Source: Clostridium sp. OS1-26
GTDB taxonomy: Bacteria > Bacillota > Clostridia > Clostridiales > Clostridiaceae
Direction of reading: 5' to 3'
NCBI RefSeq assembly: GCF_030915445.1
Contig: NZ_CP133264.1
Span: forward strand, 558,001-622,000
DNA length: 64,000 nucleotides
Below are positions 27,530 through 37,018 of this stretch, piece by piece (within the stretch, counting starts at the first letter, position 1; each line of letters starts with the position of its first letter). The translations under genes were made by a program, and so were the position numbers. The notes beneath the pieces are model-generated. The model did not search any database and was not told where the DNA came from. It saw only the letters and a list, made by a program, of their open reading frames with translations.

Positions 27530-30196
27530 TTATTTAGCTTCATACCAATTTTCACCTATATTTATATCAACTTCAAGAGGTACCCTTAAATCCAAAACCT
27601 CTTCCATCTCTTTTTTTACTATGGCTTTTACCTCTTCTAACTCTTCTTTGCGTACATTTAAAATAAGTTCATCATGAACTTGTAGTATTAATTTACTATT
27701 AAGGTTTCTTTTTCTTAATTCATCATATACATTAACCATAGCTAATTTTATAATATCTGCAGCACTTCCTTGAATAGGAGTATTCATAGCAAGTCTCTCT
27801 CCAAAAGATTTTACTATCTTATTTGATGCCTTTATCTCTGGAATAAATCTTCTTCTATTCATAATGGTAGTTACATATAGGCTTCCCTTCGCTTGCTCAA
27901 TTGCATCATTTAAATATTTCTTTACACCCGGATATCTCTCGAAATATGTATCTATATAACTTTTAGCCTCTTTTCTAGATATCTTTAGATCCTTTGCTAA
28001 ACTAAAATCTCCTATACCATAAACTATTCCGAAATTTACTGCCTTAGCATTACTTCTCTGCAGCGGAGTAACTTCATCTATAGGCACTCTAAATACTTCT
28101 GATGCAGTTTTAGTATGAATGTCACTATGGTTTACAAAAGCATCTATCAGATTTTCATCATTAGCTATGTGTGCAAGCACTCTGAGCTCTATCTGTGAAT
28201 AATCTGCTGAAAGTATAACACAATTATCATTCTCTGGCACAAAAACTTTTCTTATCTCTCTTCCCATTTCATATTTGATTGGTATATTTTGAAGATTAGG
28301 TTCTGTACTTGAAAGTCTTCCTGTGGTTGTAACAGTTTGATTAAGGCTTGAATGAATTTTCCCATCCTCATCTACTACAGCTTTTAATCCTTCAATATAT
28401 GTTGAGTAAAGTTTTGTAAGTTGTCTATAGTAAGTTATCTTTTCTATTATTGGATGCTTATCTGAAAGCTCATCTAAAACTTCAGCGTTAGTTGAATATC
28501 CTGTTTTAGTTTTCTTAATTACTGGCAAATCAAGTTTTTCAAATAATATTTTTCCTAATTGCTTAGGAGAATTTATATTGAATTCTTCTTCTGCAAGATC
28601 ATATATTTCTTTTTGTATAGTGCTTATTTCAACTTTAAATCTCTCACCAAGCTCTGTTAACTTTTCTGTATCTACCTTAAATCCTTCATATTCCATATAT
28701 GCTAATACTTCAGTAAGTGGTTGTTCTACTGTATATAAGAGTTCATCCATATTTGCTTCTTTTATACTAGTTTCCAAAGACTCAAATACCTTACTTAAAA
28801 GAGCAGTATGCTTTATTTGCTTTGTAAGTTCATCTCCTGTAGGCCTAATTAATAAATAATTTCCTATAATATCTTCAAGTTCATATTCTCCTTTTGAAGA
28901 ATCAATTAAATATGCAGCTATTTTTGTATCAAATTTTATTCCTTTAAAGCTTATGCCCATTTTGCGCAATATAGTATGTGGTATCTTAACATCATGACTT
29001 ACCTTCTGTATGTTTTTATCTTCTAATATAGATTTAAGTAAGTTTATTGCTTGCTCTTCGTTAACATCCATAAGTTGTTTTATTTCTATAACATAATTAT
29101 TTTCATTTAGATTTACAAATATTTTTTCTATATAACTTTTAGAGTAAACACTAGCATCTGTTATTTTAAAGGTCATATACAAAAGTTCACTCTTATTTTT
29201 ACAAACTGTAAGTATTTGCTCTATAACATCTTTAAATCTATCAATTTTGTTAATACTTTCAAATATAACATCTTGCTCTTCATCACTCTTATCTGACTCT
29301 ATATCTATGCTTTCACTACCCTTTTCTATTCCTGGAATTTTATCAACTAGCGTTTTAAATTGGAGTCTCATAAATAACTTTCTTAAACCTTCAGCATTAT
29401 AATTCTCCTTTGATTTTATAGAATCTAAATCTATATCAATAGGCACATCCTTCATAATTGTAGCTAACTTTTTACTAAATATGGCCTGCTCACTGTACTG
29501 CTGTAAATTTTCTTTTATTTTCTTACCACTTATATTGTCTATATTATTAAGTACATTTTCTATGCTCCCATACTCTTTTATAAGTTTAAAAGCAGTTTTT
29601 TCTCCTATTCCAGGAACTCCAGGTATGTTGTCTGATGAATCTCCCATAAGACCCTTTACATCAATAAATTGATTTGAAGTAACACCATACTCTTCAACCA
29701 TTCTTTTCCCATCGTAAATTTCCTTTTCTGTAATTCCCTTTTTAGTTATTATAACCTTAATATCATCTGAAGCTAATTGAAGCGCATCTCTATCTCCCGT
29801 AACTATGTATACTTCTATATCTTTATTTTCTGCAAAAGTAGAAAGTGTTCCAATTAAATCGTCTGCCTCGAATCCGTCTATTTCAAAAATGTTAATTGAA
29901 AGCAATTCCAATAACTCCTTAACCACTGGGAACTGCTCAGCTAACTCCTCAGGCATTTTTTTCCTTCCAGCTTTATACTCCTTGTATTCACTATGTCTAA
30001 AGGTAGGCGCACTTCTATCAAAAGTGGATACAATATAATTAGGACTTATTTCTTCCTTCATTTTTAAAAGCATAGTAATAAACCCATATACAGCATTAGT
30101 GTGTAAACCTTCCGAATTTGTTAAAGGTGGAAGTGCGTAAAATGCTCTATTCATTAAACTATTACCATCTAGTATCAATAATCTTTCTTTTGTCAT
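27530..30196 (-). CDS. polA: DNA polymerase I
   Basis: The 888-aa protein has three parts. The FEN-type 5'-3' exonuclease domain covers about 1-290 (LDGNSLMNRAFYA, GFEADDLIGT, DVKGLMGDSSDNIPGVPGIG). A 3'-5' exonuclease-like domain lies at about 310-490 without the DxE catalytic set, as in many firmicutes. The polymerase domain has motif A DYSQIELRVLAH, motif B RSNAKAVNFGIVYG and motif C QVHDEL. It fills gaps and removes Okazaki primers. It lies 31 bp before coaE. Confidence 0.97.
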   Translation of the reverse strand: MTKERLLILDGNSLMNRAFYALPPLTNSEGLHTNAVYGFITMLLKMKEEISPNYIVSTFDRSAPTFRHSEYKEYKAGRKKMPEELAEQFPVVKELLELLSINIFEIDGFEADDLIGTLSTFAENKDIEVYIVTGDRDALQLASDDIKVIITKKGITEKEIYDGKRMVEEYGVTSNQFIDVKGLMGDSSDNIPGVPGIGEKTAFKLIKEYGSIENVLNNIDNISGKKIKENLQQYSEQAIFSKKLATIMKDVPIDIDLDSIKSKENYNAEGLRKLFMRLQFKTLVDKIPGIEKGSESIDIESDKSDEEQDVIFESINKIDRFKDVIEQILTVCKNKSELLYMTFKITDASVYSKSYIEKIFVNLNENNYVIEIKQLMDVNEEQAINLLKSILEDKNIQKVSHDVKIPHTILRKMGISFKGIKFDTKIAAYLIDSSKGEYELEDIIGNYLLIRPTGDELTKQIKHTALLSKVFESLETSIKEANMDELLYTVEQPLTEVLAYMEYEGFKVDTEKLTELGERFKVEISTIQKEIYDLAEEEFNINSPKQLGKILFEKLDLPVIKKTKTGYSTNAEVLDELSDKHPIIEKITYYRQLTKLYSTYIEGLKAVVDEDGKIHSSLNQTVTTTGRLSSTEPNLQNIPIKYEMGREIRKVFVPENDNCVILSADYSQIELRVLAHIANDENLIDAFVNHSDIHTKTASEVFRVPIDEVTPLQRSNAKAVNFGIVYGIGDFSLAKDLKISRKEAKSYIDTYFERYPGVKKYLNDAIEQAKGSLYVTTIMNRRRFIPEIKASNKIVKSFGERLAMNTPIQGSAADIIKLAMVNVYDELRKRNLNSKLILQVHDELILNVRKEELEEVKAIVKKEMEEVLDLRVPLEVDINIGENWYEAK

Positions 30197-30228
30197 GTAA
30201 AATTACCTCCATTATAGTTTATATATCC

Positions 30229-31374
30229 TTATCTCTCATATACTTCTCGTCTGTATTCTACAACATATTGTTTTAGTTCTTGAAAGCTATCACAAGGAAA
30301 CTTACTCATAATCTCTTTCAATATCTCAAAGGCACAAACATTTTCCAATACTACTGAAGCTGGAATAACTCCACATACATCAGATCTTTCATATCTATTT
30401 ACTACATTTGTTCTATTAACTAAATCTATAGAATCTAAACTCTTTTTCACTGTGGGAATAGGTTTCATATAGACTTTCATATCTATATTTTCTCCATTAG
30501 AGACTCCTGCTTCTATGCCTCCACAATTATTCGAAGTTCTTATTATTTTTTCATCTACATAGTATATAGGATCGTTAAAGCTACTTCCTAGCTTACTTAA
30601 ATCAAGCCCATTGCCAAATTCAATTGCCTTTATTCCTTGTACCGACATCAAAGCTCTGCTTAAATTTGCATCAAGCTTCCTATCCCATTGAGTATAACTT
30701 CCTATACCAATCGGCATGCCTTTTACAGAAATAAAAATACACCCTCCTATAGTGTCTCCCTGTTCTTTGCACATATCTATTTTCTCTATTATCTTTTCTT
30801 CAACTATACTATTATAACATCTTATTGAACTGCTCTGGATTTTTTTAAATATTTTATCGTCATATAGGTCTACTGTATCATCAAAAATATTACCCACACT
30901 ATTAACCTTACTTCTTATCTCTATATCTAGATCTCTTAATATATTTCTGCACAAAGCACCTACAGCGGTCCTTATAGCTGTCTCTCTAGCTGAAGTTCTT
31001 TCTATTACATCTCTAATATCTCCTGTACCATACTTAAAGAACCCAACCATATCCCCGTGTCCCGGACGCGCTACCTTAATTCTTTCCTCATCTTTAGGTT
31101 CTCTACTCATTAATTCTTTCCAATTTTCATAATCCTTATTAAATATTACCATGGTAATAGGATTGCCCGTTGTTTTTGTCCCTCTAACGCCGGACCAAAA
31201 TTCAACCCTATCTTGTTCAATTTTCATTCGATCTCCGCGGCCATATCCATTCTGTCTTCTTTTAAGCTCATTATTTATAAAATCTATATCTATATTAAAA
31301 TTAGATGGTATACCCTCTATTATTGCCACTAAGGCCTTTCCGTGGGATTCACCAGCATCTAAGAATCTCAGCAT
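30229..31374 (-). CDS. aroC: Chorismate synthase
   Basis: The 381-aa protein starts with the signature GESHGKALVAIIEGIP (8-23). It also has RRQNGYGRGDRMKIE (about 39-53), RPGHGDMVGFFKYG (about 102-115) and the FMN-binding RTSARETAIR (about 126-135). It makes chorismate from 5-enolpyruvylshikimate-3-phosphate. No other shikimate gene is adjacent, and the gap to polA is only 32 bp. Confidence 0.95.
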   Translation of the reverse strand: MLRFLDAGESHGKALVAIIEGIPSNFNIDIDFINNELKRRQNGYGRGDRMKIEQDRVEFWSGVRGTKTTGNPITMVIFNKDYENWKELMSREPKDEERIKVARPGHGDMVGFFKYGTGDIRDVIERTSARETAIRTAVGALCRNILRDLDIEIRSKVNSVGNIFDDTVDLYDDKIFKKIQSSSIRCYNSIVEEKIIEKIDMCKEQGDTIGGCIFISVKGMPIGIGSYTQWDRKLDANLSRALMSVQGIKAIEFGNGLDLSKLGSSFNDPIYYVDEKIIRTSNNCGGIEAGVSNGENIDMKVYMKPIPTVKKSLDSIDLVNRTNVVNRYERSDVCGVIPASVVLENVCAFEILKEIMSKFPCDSFQELKQYVVEYRREVYER

Positions 31375-31545
31375 ACTTTAACTCACCTTTCACGATTTAA
31401 AATTAGAAAATAACATATATAATGTACCGTTGCTTTCTTTTACTATTATAAATTAGAAAAAGTCTATTGTAAAAAGTTAAATAAACTATACCCTTTTTCA
31501 TATGATATATCAATAGAAATACTGGTAAATATTATATGAATTATA

Positions 31546-31633
31546 TAAAAGTAAAAAAGATTATATCTGATACATATTTAATAGCTATTTACAAAATATG
31601 TCTATTAAATAATTATTTCAGATATAATCTTTT
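31546..31633 (-). terminator. Terminator after glutaminase
   Basis: A 16-bp perfect outer stem (31555-31570 with 31618-31633) encloses a second inverted repeat (TTTAATAG/CTATTAAA). The minus strand continues as TTTTTTACTTTTATATAA. Confidence 0.85.
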
Positions 31634-31652
31634 AAAATATTTTATCACCTAT

Positions 31653-32570
31653 CTAAAATATACTTAAATCTAATTCTTTTGATAACTCTTCTAGAATTTT
31701 TACTCCAGCAATACTGTTACCTTTAATATCAAGTGCCGGTCCAAATACTCCAATTCCCATTCTCGTAGGAACTGCTGCAAGTATGCCTCCACCTACTCCA
31801 CTTTTACATGGTATTCCTATCTTTACTGCAGTATCACCTGATGCATCATACATTCCACATGTAACCATTATTGTTTTAACAATCCTAGCCACATAGGCTG
31901 GTACAACCCTTTCACCATTCCAAGGTAAAACTCCATTATTAGCTAACACAGCTCCGACTCTTGCTATATCCTTGCAAGTTGCTTCTATAGCACACTGCTT
32001 AAAATATACATCTAGTACTTCTTCTACCTCTCCCTCTATTATTCCAGTACTCTTCATGAAATAAGCCAAGGATCTGTTTCGATGTCCTGTATTTTTCTCT
32101 GATTTATATACGTCTTCATTGATATTTATATCTGGATTTCCTGTTATTTTTCTAGTAAACTTTAAAATTCTTTCAAAGATCTTGTCCCCATCACTACCTG
32201 CAATTAAAGAAACCGTTGCAATAGCTCCTGAATTTATCATAGGATTTAAAGGTCTTTGTGGACTCTTAGTCTCTAGATTTATTATAGAATTAAATGCATC
32301 TGCAGTTGGCTCCATTCCAACCCTTTTAAACACATTTTCTTTGCCATTATCTAAAATAGCTAACATTAGAGTTATAACTTTAGAAATACTTTGAATTGTA
32401 AACTTCTCATCGCAATCTCCAGAACAATACTCTTCTCCATCTAAAGTAGTTATACATATTCCTAATGCTTCTGATTTAGCCTTAGTTAATTCTGGTATAT
32501 AGGATGCTACTTTTCCATCTTTCGTATAAGCTTTATTATTTTCAATTAAACTATCTAATAACTTTTCCAT
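31653..32570 (-). CDS. glsA: Glutaminase (GlsA/YbgJ type)
   Basis: The product is 305 aa from the ATG at 32568-32570, five bases after GTGGGAG; the longer frame to 32582 starts inside this ribosome site. This serine-dependent beta-lactamase-fold enzyme has SxxK as SISK (in FTIQSISKV), NPMINSGAIAT and KSGVGGGI. It converts glutamine to glutamate and ammonia. It has its own terminator and is probably monocistronic. The upstream region contains repeat family B. Confidence 0.95.
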   Translation of the reverse strand: MEKLLDSLIENNKAYTKDGKVASYIPELTKAKSEALGICITTLDGEEYCSGDCDEKFTIQSISKVITLMLAILDNGKENVFKRVGMEPTADAFNSIINLETKSPQRPLNPMINSGAIATVSLIAGSDGDKIFERILKFTRKITGNPDININEDVYKSEKNTGHRNRSLAYFMKSTGIIEGEVEEVLDVYFKQCAIEATCKDIARVGAVLANNGVLPWNGERVVPAYVARIVKTIMVTCGMYDASGDTAVKIGIPCKSGVGGGILAAVPTRMGIGVFGPALDIKGNSIAGVKILEELSKELDLSIF

Positions 32571-32640
32571 ATATTCTCCCACCTATCTAATACTTTAGAT
32601 TATATATAATTTTAGTATTTCATTAAATTCATTCATATAT

Positions 32641-32723
32641 TTAAATGAAACTCCTTCTCCTTTCGTCGAATGAGTAAGCGATTCACTGCAAATCAAAGAT
32701 TTGAGTTCTCTGCTTAAATGAAA
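32641..32723 (-). repeat. Repeat family B, copy 1, upstream of glsA
   Basis: The plus strand reads TTAAATGAAACTCCTTCTCC, then TTTCGTCGAATGAGTAAGCG, a small CAAATC/GATTTG hairpin, and TCTGCTTAAATGAAA. The 10-mer TTAAATGAAA stands at both ends. Two more copies lie at 58302-58440 and 59191-59268, all in the same orientation. Confidence 0.85.
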
Positions 32724-32850
32724 TTTTTTCATAATTTGTTTGAAACTTAATTTATATCTTTTAAACTTTGATGAATTTTGTATTAATACCTGCATATATC
32801 ATTATATATCGTTTTCACCTGTTTGTAATCACTTTTTTTGTTATCATTGT

Positions 32851-32888
32851 ATAAAAAAAAGCAGCAGAATTTTATTAAATCTGCTGCT
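32851..32888 (-). terminator. Strong terminator after the 44-aa peptide gene
   Basis: AGCAGCAGA (32860-32868) pairs with TCTGCTGCT (32880-32888), followed on the minus strand by eight Ts. It supports the small gene at 32906-33040 as a true transcript. Confidence 0.88.
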
Positions 32889-32905
32889 GGTATATTCAAA
32901 AATTA

Positions 32906-33040
32906 TTAACCTCGTGGGAGGATTCTACCTATCATATCAAATAAAAATCTGCATGATTCCTTCTTTTTAGTTTTTACCTTTTTATTGTCATTACTTTTTT
33001 TGTCATCTCCAAAATTCATATTCTTTGTCATTTCCTTCAT
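32906..33040 (-). CDS. 44-aa lysine-rich peptide, unknown function
   Basis: The ATG at 33038-33040 has GGGAG at proper spacing and the ORF runs straight into a strong terminator. The N-terminal two thirds are charged and Asn/Lys-rich. The C-terminal third is hydrophobic with one cysteine (ESCRFLFDMIGRILPRG). It does not show the AgrD-type acidic tail or an obvious leader cleavage site. It could be a membrane-associating small protein. The match is to no family I know. Confidence 0.7.
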   Translation of the reverse strand: MKEMTKNMNFGDDKKSNDNKKVKTKKKESCRFLFDMIGRILPRG

Positions 33041-33173
33041 ACAAACCACTCCCTTTTCCTATTTTTATTTGCAGTTTGTATAGCATTAAGCTATTCAAAT
33101 CTTATATTTCTACTATTATAATATGTTTATATTAAAATGTCACTATAAAAATAAAAAATTTTTAGAATTTTTT

Positions 33174-33214
33174 TAATTTTAAAAATTTATGCCTCTATGC
33201 TTGACATAGAGGCA
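33174..33214 (-). terminator. Terminator after the GGGtGRT gene
   Basis: A 10-bp stem TGCCTCTATG/CATAGAGGCA (33190-33199 with 33205-33214) with a 5-base loop is followed on the minus strand by ATAAATTTTTAAAA. Confidence 0.85.
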
Positions 33215-33245
33215 CTTTAACAAAATTTTATTTATGAAATTTTTG

Positions 33246-34247
33246 CTATTTACTCATTGCTTCTTCGATAGCAACAGCTACTGCAACGGAAGCACCTACC
33301 ATAGGGTTATTACCCATTCCGATTAGCCCCATCATTTCAACGTGAGCCGGAACTGATGAAGAGCCTGCGAATTGAGCATCTGAATGCATTCTTCCCATAG
33401 TATCTGTCATACCATAAGAAGCTGGGCCTGCTGCCATGTTGTCTGGGTGAAGAGTTCTTCCAGTACCGCCACCAGATGCAACGGAGAAGTATTTCTTGCC
33501 CATTTCAACACATTCTTTTTTATATGTTCCTGCAACTGGGTGCTGGAATCTTGTAGGGTTAGTTGAGTTACCAGTTATTGATACATCAACTCCTTCGTGA
33601 TGCATTATAGCAACACCTTCTCTAACATCATCTGATCCATAGCATTTAACTTTAGCTCTTGGTCCATTTGAGTAAGCTTTTTCTTTAACTATTTCTAACT
33701 TTCCTGTATAATAGTCAAATTTAGTTTGAACATATGTAAATCCATTTATTCTTGAGATTATATAAGCAGCATCTTTTCCAAGACCATTTAATATAACTCT
33801 TAATGGCTCTTTTCTAACTCTGTTAGCTTTTTCAGCTATTTTTATAGCGCCTTCAGCAGCTGCAAATGATTCATGTCCTGCTAAGAATGCAAAGCATTTA
33901 GTTTCTTCTCTTAAAAGCATAGCCGCTAAGTTTCCGTGTCCAAAACCAACTTTTCTGTCATCAGCAACTGATCCTGGGATACAGAAAGATTGCAATCCTT
34001 CTCCTAAAGCTTCAGCAGCTTCAGCAGCTTTTGCACATCCTTTTTTTATAGCTATTGCAGCACCTACTATATAAGCCCAGCAAGCATTTTCAAAGCATAT
34101 TGGCTGAGTTGATTTAACTATGTTATAAACATCTATTCCTTTTTCATCACATACAGCTTTAGCGTCTTCTAAAGTCTTCATACCATACTTTTCGAGCACT
34201 GGTGTGATTTGATTAATTCTTCTTTCATAACTTTCAAATAATGCCAT
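33246..34247 (-). CDS. GGGtGRT protein, conserved, unknown function
   Basis: The 333-aa protein is named after its conserved SGGGTGRTLHPDN segment (about 257-269). Other conserved stretches are CFENACWAYIVGAA, GFGHGNLAAML, FLAGHESFAAAEGAI and HHEGVDVSITGNSTNPTRFQHP. The histidine/glycine-rich motifs suggest metal or cofactor binding but no function is established. It is always found next to the scaffold-like gene at 34268, as here, with a 20-bp gap, and the pair forms its own operon. GAGGACACG-type ribosome site precedes the ATG. Confidence 0.9.
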   Translation of the reverse strand: MALFESYERRINQITPVLEKYGMKTLEDAKAVCDEKGIDVYNIVKSTQPICFENACWAYIVGAAIAIKKGCAKAAEAAEALGEGLQSFCIPGSVADDRKVGFGHGNLAAMLLREETKCFAFLAGHESFAAAEGAIKIAEKANRVRKEPLRVILNGLGKDAAYIISRINGFTYVQTKFDYYTGKLEIVKEKAYSNGPRAKVKCYGSDDVREGVAIMHHEGVDVSITGNSTNPTRFQHPVAGTYKKECVEMGKKYFSVASGGGTGRTLHPDNMAAGPASYGMTDTMGRMHSDAQFAGSSSVPAHVEMMGLIGMGNNPMVGASVAVAVAIEEAMSK

Positions 34248-34267
34248 TTTCGTGTCCTCCTTATATA

Positions 34268-34960
34268 TTATTCATGTCTTGGATCGATAACTTTTACGGC
34301 TTCATCAAATCTACCATATTGACCAGTAGCTTTTTCCATAGCTTCGTTAGCATCCATTCCTTTTCCTATAAACTCCATCATTTTCCCAAGGTGAACAAAT
34401 TTATATCCAATAACCTCATTATCTGCATCTAAAGCTATCTTTGTAATATATCCTTCAGCCATTTCTAGGTATCTTGTTCCTTTAGCCTTTGTTCCGTACA
34501 TAGTACCAACTTGGCTTCTTAATCCTTTTCCTAAGTCTTCAAGTCCTGCTCCTATTGGTAGTCCACCTTCTGAGAAAGCAGTTTGGCTTCTTCCATATAC
34601 TATTTGTAAAAATAATTCTCTCATAGCTGTATTTATAGCATCACAAACTAAATCTGTGTTTAATGCTTCAAGTATAGTTTTTCCTGGAAGTATTTCTGAT
34701 GCCATAGCAGCAGAGTGAGTCATTCCTGAACATCCTATTGTTTCAACTAAAGCTTCTTCAATTATACCGTCTTTAACATTTAAAGTAAGTTTGCAAGCAC
34801 CTTGTTGTGGAGCACACCAACCTACACCGTGCGTTAAACCTGATATGTCTTTTACCTCTTTAGCTTGTACCCATTTTCCCTCTTGTGGAATTGGAGCTGC
34901 TCCATGATTTGGTCCTTTAGTTACACAACACATTCTGTCAACTTCTGTTGAATAAATCAT
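34268..34960 (-). CDS. Iron-sulfur cluster assembly scaffold-like protein (IscU/NifU-related), partner of GGGtGRT
   Basis: The 230-aa protein carries NifU/IscU-like features: CAPQQGACKL (about 48-57), ETIGCSGMTHSAAMASEIL (about 73-91) and a C-terminal helical part. The cysteines could hold a cluster, but spacing differs from classical IscU. It is the first gene of a two-gene operon with the GGGtGRT protein. The assignment to cluster assembly is by family name only. Confidence 0.85.
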   Translation of the reverse strand: MIYSTEVDRMCCVTKGPNHGAAPIPQEGKWVQAKEVKDISGLTHGVGWCAPQQGACKLTLNVKDGIIEEALVETIGCSGMTHSAAMASEILPGKTILEALNTDLVCDAINTAMRELFLQIVYGRSQTAFSEGGLPIGAGLEDLGKGLRSQVGTMYGTKAKGTRYLEMAEGYITKIALDADNEVIGYKFVHLGKMMEFIGKGMDANEAMEKATGQYGRFDEAVKVIDPRHE

Positions 34961-34999
34961 TTTTTATTCTCCTTCCTACATATATAATTATTATTTATA

Positions 35000-35025
35000 T
35001 AGAACATAGTTATACTTATGTTCTA
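35000..35025. promoter_or_regulatory. Palindrome upstream of the scaffold/GGGtGRT operon
   Basis: TAGAACATA (35000-35008) and TATGTTCTA (35017-35025) form a 9-bp inverted repeat with an 8-base centre, 40 bases before the start codon. This is where a repressor operator would be expected. It is untested. Confidence 0.45.
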
Positions 35026-35225
35026 ATAGTGTTATTTTTAACCCGCAGGGACTTTTTTGTTCCCACAAACACATAAAAAAATACATCTTTTCAACAATTA
35101 TATTTTAGCAAATAAAAACTACTATCACAATAGATTTTATACAAAAATTGAAATCAAAACTATATACATAACATTTTGACAATTCAAGTAGAATATTTAA
35201 TTATTTATATAATCTTAAACTCCTA

Positions 35226-35254
35226 TTGACTATGTTTGGTATATGTGATATTAT
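35226..35254 (+). promoter_or_regulatory. Promoter of tRNA-Leu(CAA)
   Basis: TTGACT (35226-35231), a 17-base spacer and TATTAT (35249-35254), ending 13 bases before the tRNA 5' end. Confidence 0.75.
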
Positions 35255-35267
35255 AATTTTGTCACTT

Positions 35268-35354
35268 GCCGAAGTGGTGGAATTGGCAGACGCAACGGAC
35301 TCAAAATCCGTCGTTGGCAACAACGTGCGGGTTCAAGTCCCGCCTTCGGCACCA
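35268..35354 (+). tRNA. tRNA-Leu (anticodon CAA)
   Basis: The 87-nt tRNA has acceptor GCCGAAG/CTTCGGC, anticodon stem ACGGA/TCCGT with loop CTCAAAA (anticodon CAA), a long class II variable arm and encoded CCA. Confidence 0.96.
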
Positions 35355-35374
35355 AGTTATATCAATGGTTAAAG

Positions 35375-35407
35375 GCTCCTTGGATGAATAATCCAAGGAG
35401 CTTTTTT
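35375..35407 (+). terminator. Terminator after tRNA-Leu(CAA)
   Basis: An 11-bp stem GCTCCTTGGAT/ATCCAAGGAGC (35375-35385 with 35391-35401) followed by TTTTTT. Confidence 0.95.
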
Positions 35408-35510
35408 CATGTCTATGTCCTCCAACAAATAAGCATACTGATGGAATCAAAGAACTTAATAATATTAACTTCAGATTATAAACACCATATATAGAGAAAA
35501 TATCTTAGTG

Positions 35511-35550
35511 CAGAAAACCCTATAGCAAGAAAAGTTTCTAGCTATAAGGT
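35511..35550 (-). terminator. Terminator after the rnf operon
   Basis: On the minus strand CCTTATAGC and GCTATAGGG pair around a 14-base loop and are followed by TTTTCTG. It lies about 50 bases past the rnfB stop. Confidence 0.6.
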
Positions 35551-35597
35551 CCTATTTAAGCATCAAATACTACATACTGCTCTTAATTTTATCCGCA

Positions 35598-36392
35598 CTA
35601 TTCTCTCTTCACAATAGCATGAGTCGGGCATTTCTCTATGCAGATTCCGCAACCTACACACTTCTCATGATCTATAACTGGAAGGTTATTAACCATTTCA
35701 ATCGCTCCTTCAGGACAGTTTCTTGTGCAAAGGCCACAAGATATGCATCCAACGCTGCAGTTATTCTTAACTTCTATACCTTTTGTTCTCGAATTGCATC
35801 CTATCTCAACCTTTTTTGATAATGGTAGCAGATCTATAACTTTTTTAGGGCAAGTTTTTACACAAGCACCACATCCTATGCACTTCTCTTCATCTACTAC
35901 CGCAATATCATTAATAATACTCAAAGCTTCAAACTTACAAGCTTCAACACAGCTGCCAAGGCCTAAACATCCAAACTCACAGCCTTTTGAACCGCTACCG
36001 GGTATATTCACTGCATCAGTACAGCTTGCTATACCATAATAGATTCCTTTTTCCTTAGCTTTATCGCAAGCTCCTTTACATTTTACAAAAGCAACATTGG
36101 CTTCTCCTGCATCAATAGACACTCCCATTATTTCTGCGATTTTTGCAGCTCCTGCTGCTCCTGCTGGAACGCAACAGTTTGTTGCAGCGATTTCGTCTGC
36201 AACAGCTTGGGCATAGGCATCACAGCCTGCATATCCGCAACCACCACAATTGGCTCCTGGTAAACATTCTTTTATTAATGGTACCTTTTCATCTACTTCA
36301 ACAGTAAATTTCTTAGATGAATATCCTAAAATTATTCCAAATAATAAGCCAAGTCCACCTAAAGTTATCACTGCTAATAATAATTCTTTCAT
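35598..36392 (-). CDS. rnfB: Rnf complex iron-sulfur subunit RnfB
   Basis: The 264-aa protein has an N-terminal membrane helix (about 4-25), then the four-Cys motif CLPGANCGGCGYAGC (about 42-56). Further clusters include CIGCGACVKTCP, CSVGCISCGLCTRNCP and CVGCGICIEKCP. RnfB is the likely entry point for electrons from reduced ferredoxin. It is the last gene of rnfCDGEAB, 18 bp after rnfA. Cysteine clusters at about 123-160 suggest at least one more site. Confidence 0.96.
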   Translation of the reverse strand: MKELLLAVITLGGLGLLFGIILGYSSKKFTVEVDEKVPLIKECLPGANCGGCGYAGCDAYAQAVADEIAATNCCVPAGAAGAAKIAEIMGVSIDAGEANVAFVKCKGACDKAKEKGIYYGIASCTDAVNIPGSGSKGCEFGCLGLGSCVEACKFEALSIINDIAVVDEEKCIGCGACVKTCPKKVIDLLPLSKKVEIGCNSRTKGIEVKNNCSVGCISCGLCTRNCPEGAIEMVNNLPVIDHEKCVGCGICIEKCPTHAIVKRE

Positions 36393-36410
36393 TCGTAGAT
36401 ATCTCCCCTC

Positions 36411-36989
36411 TTAATGTATTAATCCTTGAAATCCTAAAAATGCTATAGACATTAATCCTGCAGTTATTAATGATAATGGTAATCCCTTTAAAGCTTCAGG
36501 TATTTTATCATTAGCTTCCATTCTTTCTCTAAGCCCTGCGAGAAGCACTATCGCAAGCATATATCCGAGACCAGATGCAGCACCAAAGACTAAAGATTCT
36601 ACTAAAGTATATTTTTCCTGTACATTAATTAATACCGCTCCAAGAATAGCACAGTTTGTTGTGATTAACGGAAGAAATATTCCAAGGGCAGAATAAAGAG
36701 ATGGACTCATCTTCCTTATTACCATTTCAACGAATTGTACCAAAGAAGCAATAACTAAAATATATGCCATAGTGGTTAAATAAGTTATATTTAAAGGTAT
36801 TAATATAAAGTTGCTTATTAAATAAGTAATAAGCGATGCAATGGTCATAACAAAGGTAACTGCAAGGCCCATTCCCTTTGCTGTTTCAATTTTTTTAGAG
36901 ACTCCAAGGAAGGAGCATATTCCTAAAAATCTTGACATTACAAAATTATTAACAAATAAAGCTCCAATAACTAAATAAAATAGTTTCAT
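36411..36989 (-). CDS. rnfA: Rnf complex membrane subunit RnfA
   Basis: The 192-aa integral membrane protein has six predicted helices and the conserved start [20 protein letters not shown]. In the Rnf complex RnfA and RnfE form pseudo-symmetric halves that hold an intramembrane [2Fe-2S] cluster and translocate Na+ or H+. Conserved Cys residues at about 25 and 112 fit this role. Confidence 0.96.
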   Translation of the reverse strand: MKLFYLVIGALFVNNFVMSRFLGICSFLGVSKKIETAKGMGLAVTFVMTIASLITYLISNFILIPLNITYLTTMAYILVIASLVQFVEMVIRKMSPSLYSALGIFLPLITTNCAILGAVLINVQEKYTLVESLVFGAASGLGYMLAIVLLAGLRERMEANDKIPEALKGLPLSLITAGLMSIAFLGFQGLIH

Positions 36990-37018
36990 TGTTAAACATC
37001 CTTTCTTTCAATACACTG

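Noticed and set aside
32595-32795. 66-codon minus-strand ORF upstream of glsA
   Set aside because: It is a translation of repeat family B, whose ribosome-like block is part of the repeat.
32906-33040. AgrD-type cyclic peptide precursor
   Set aside because: Single Cys present but no acidic C-terminal recognition tail and no agrB neighbour.
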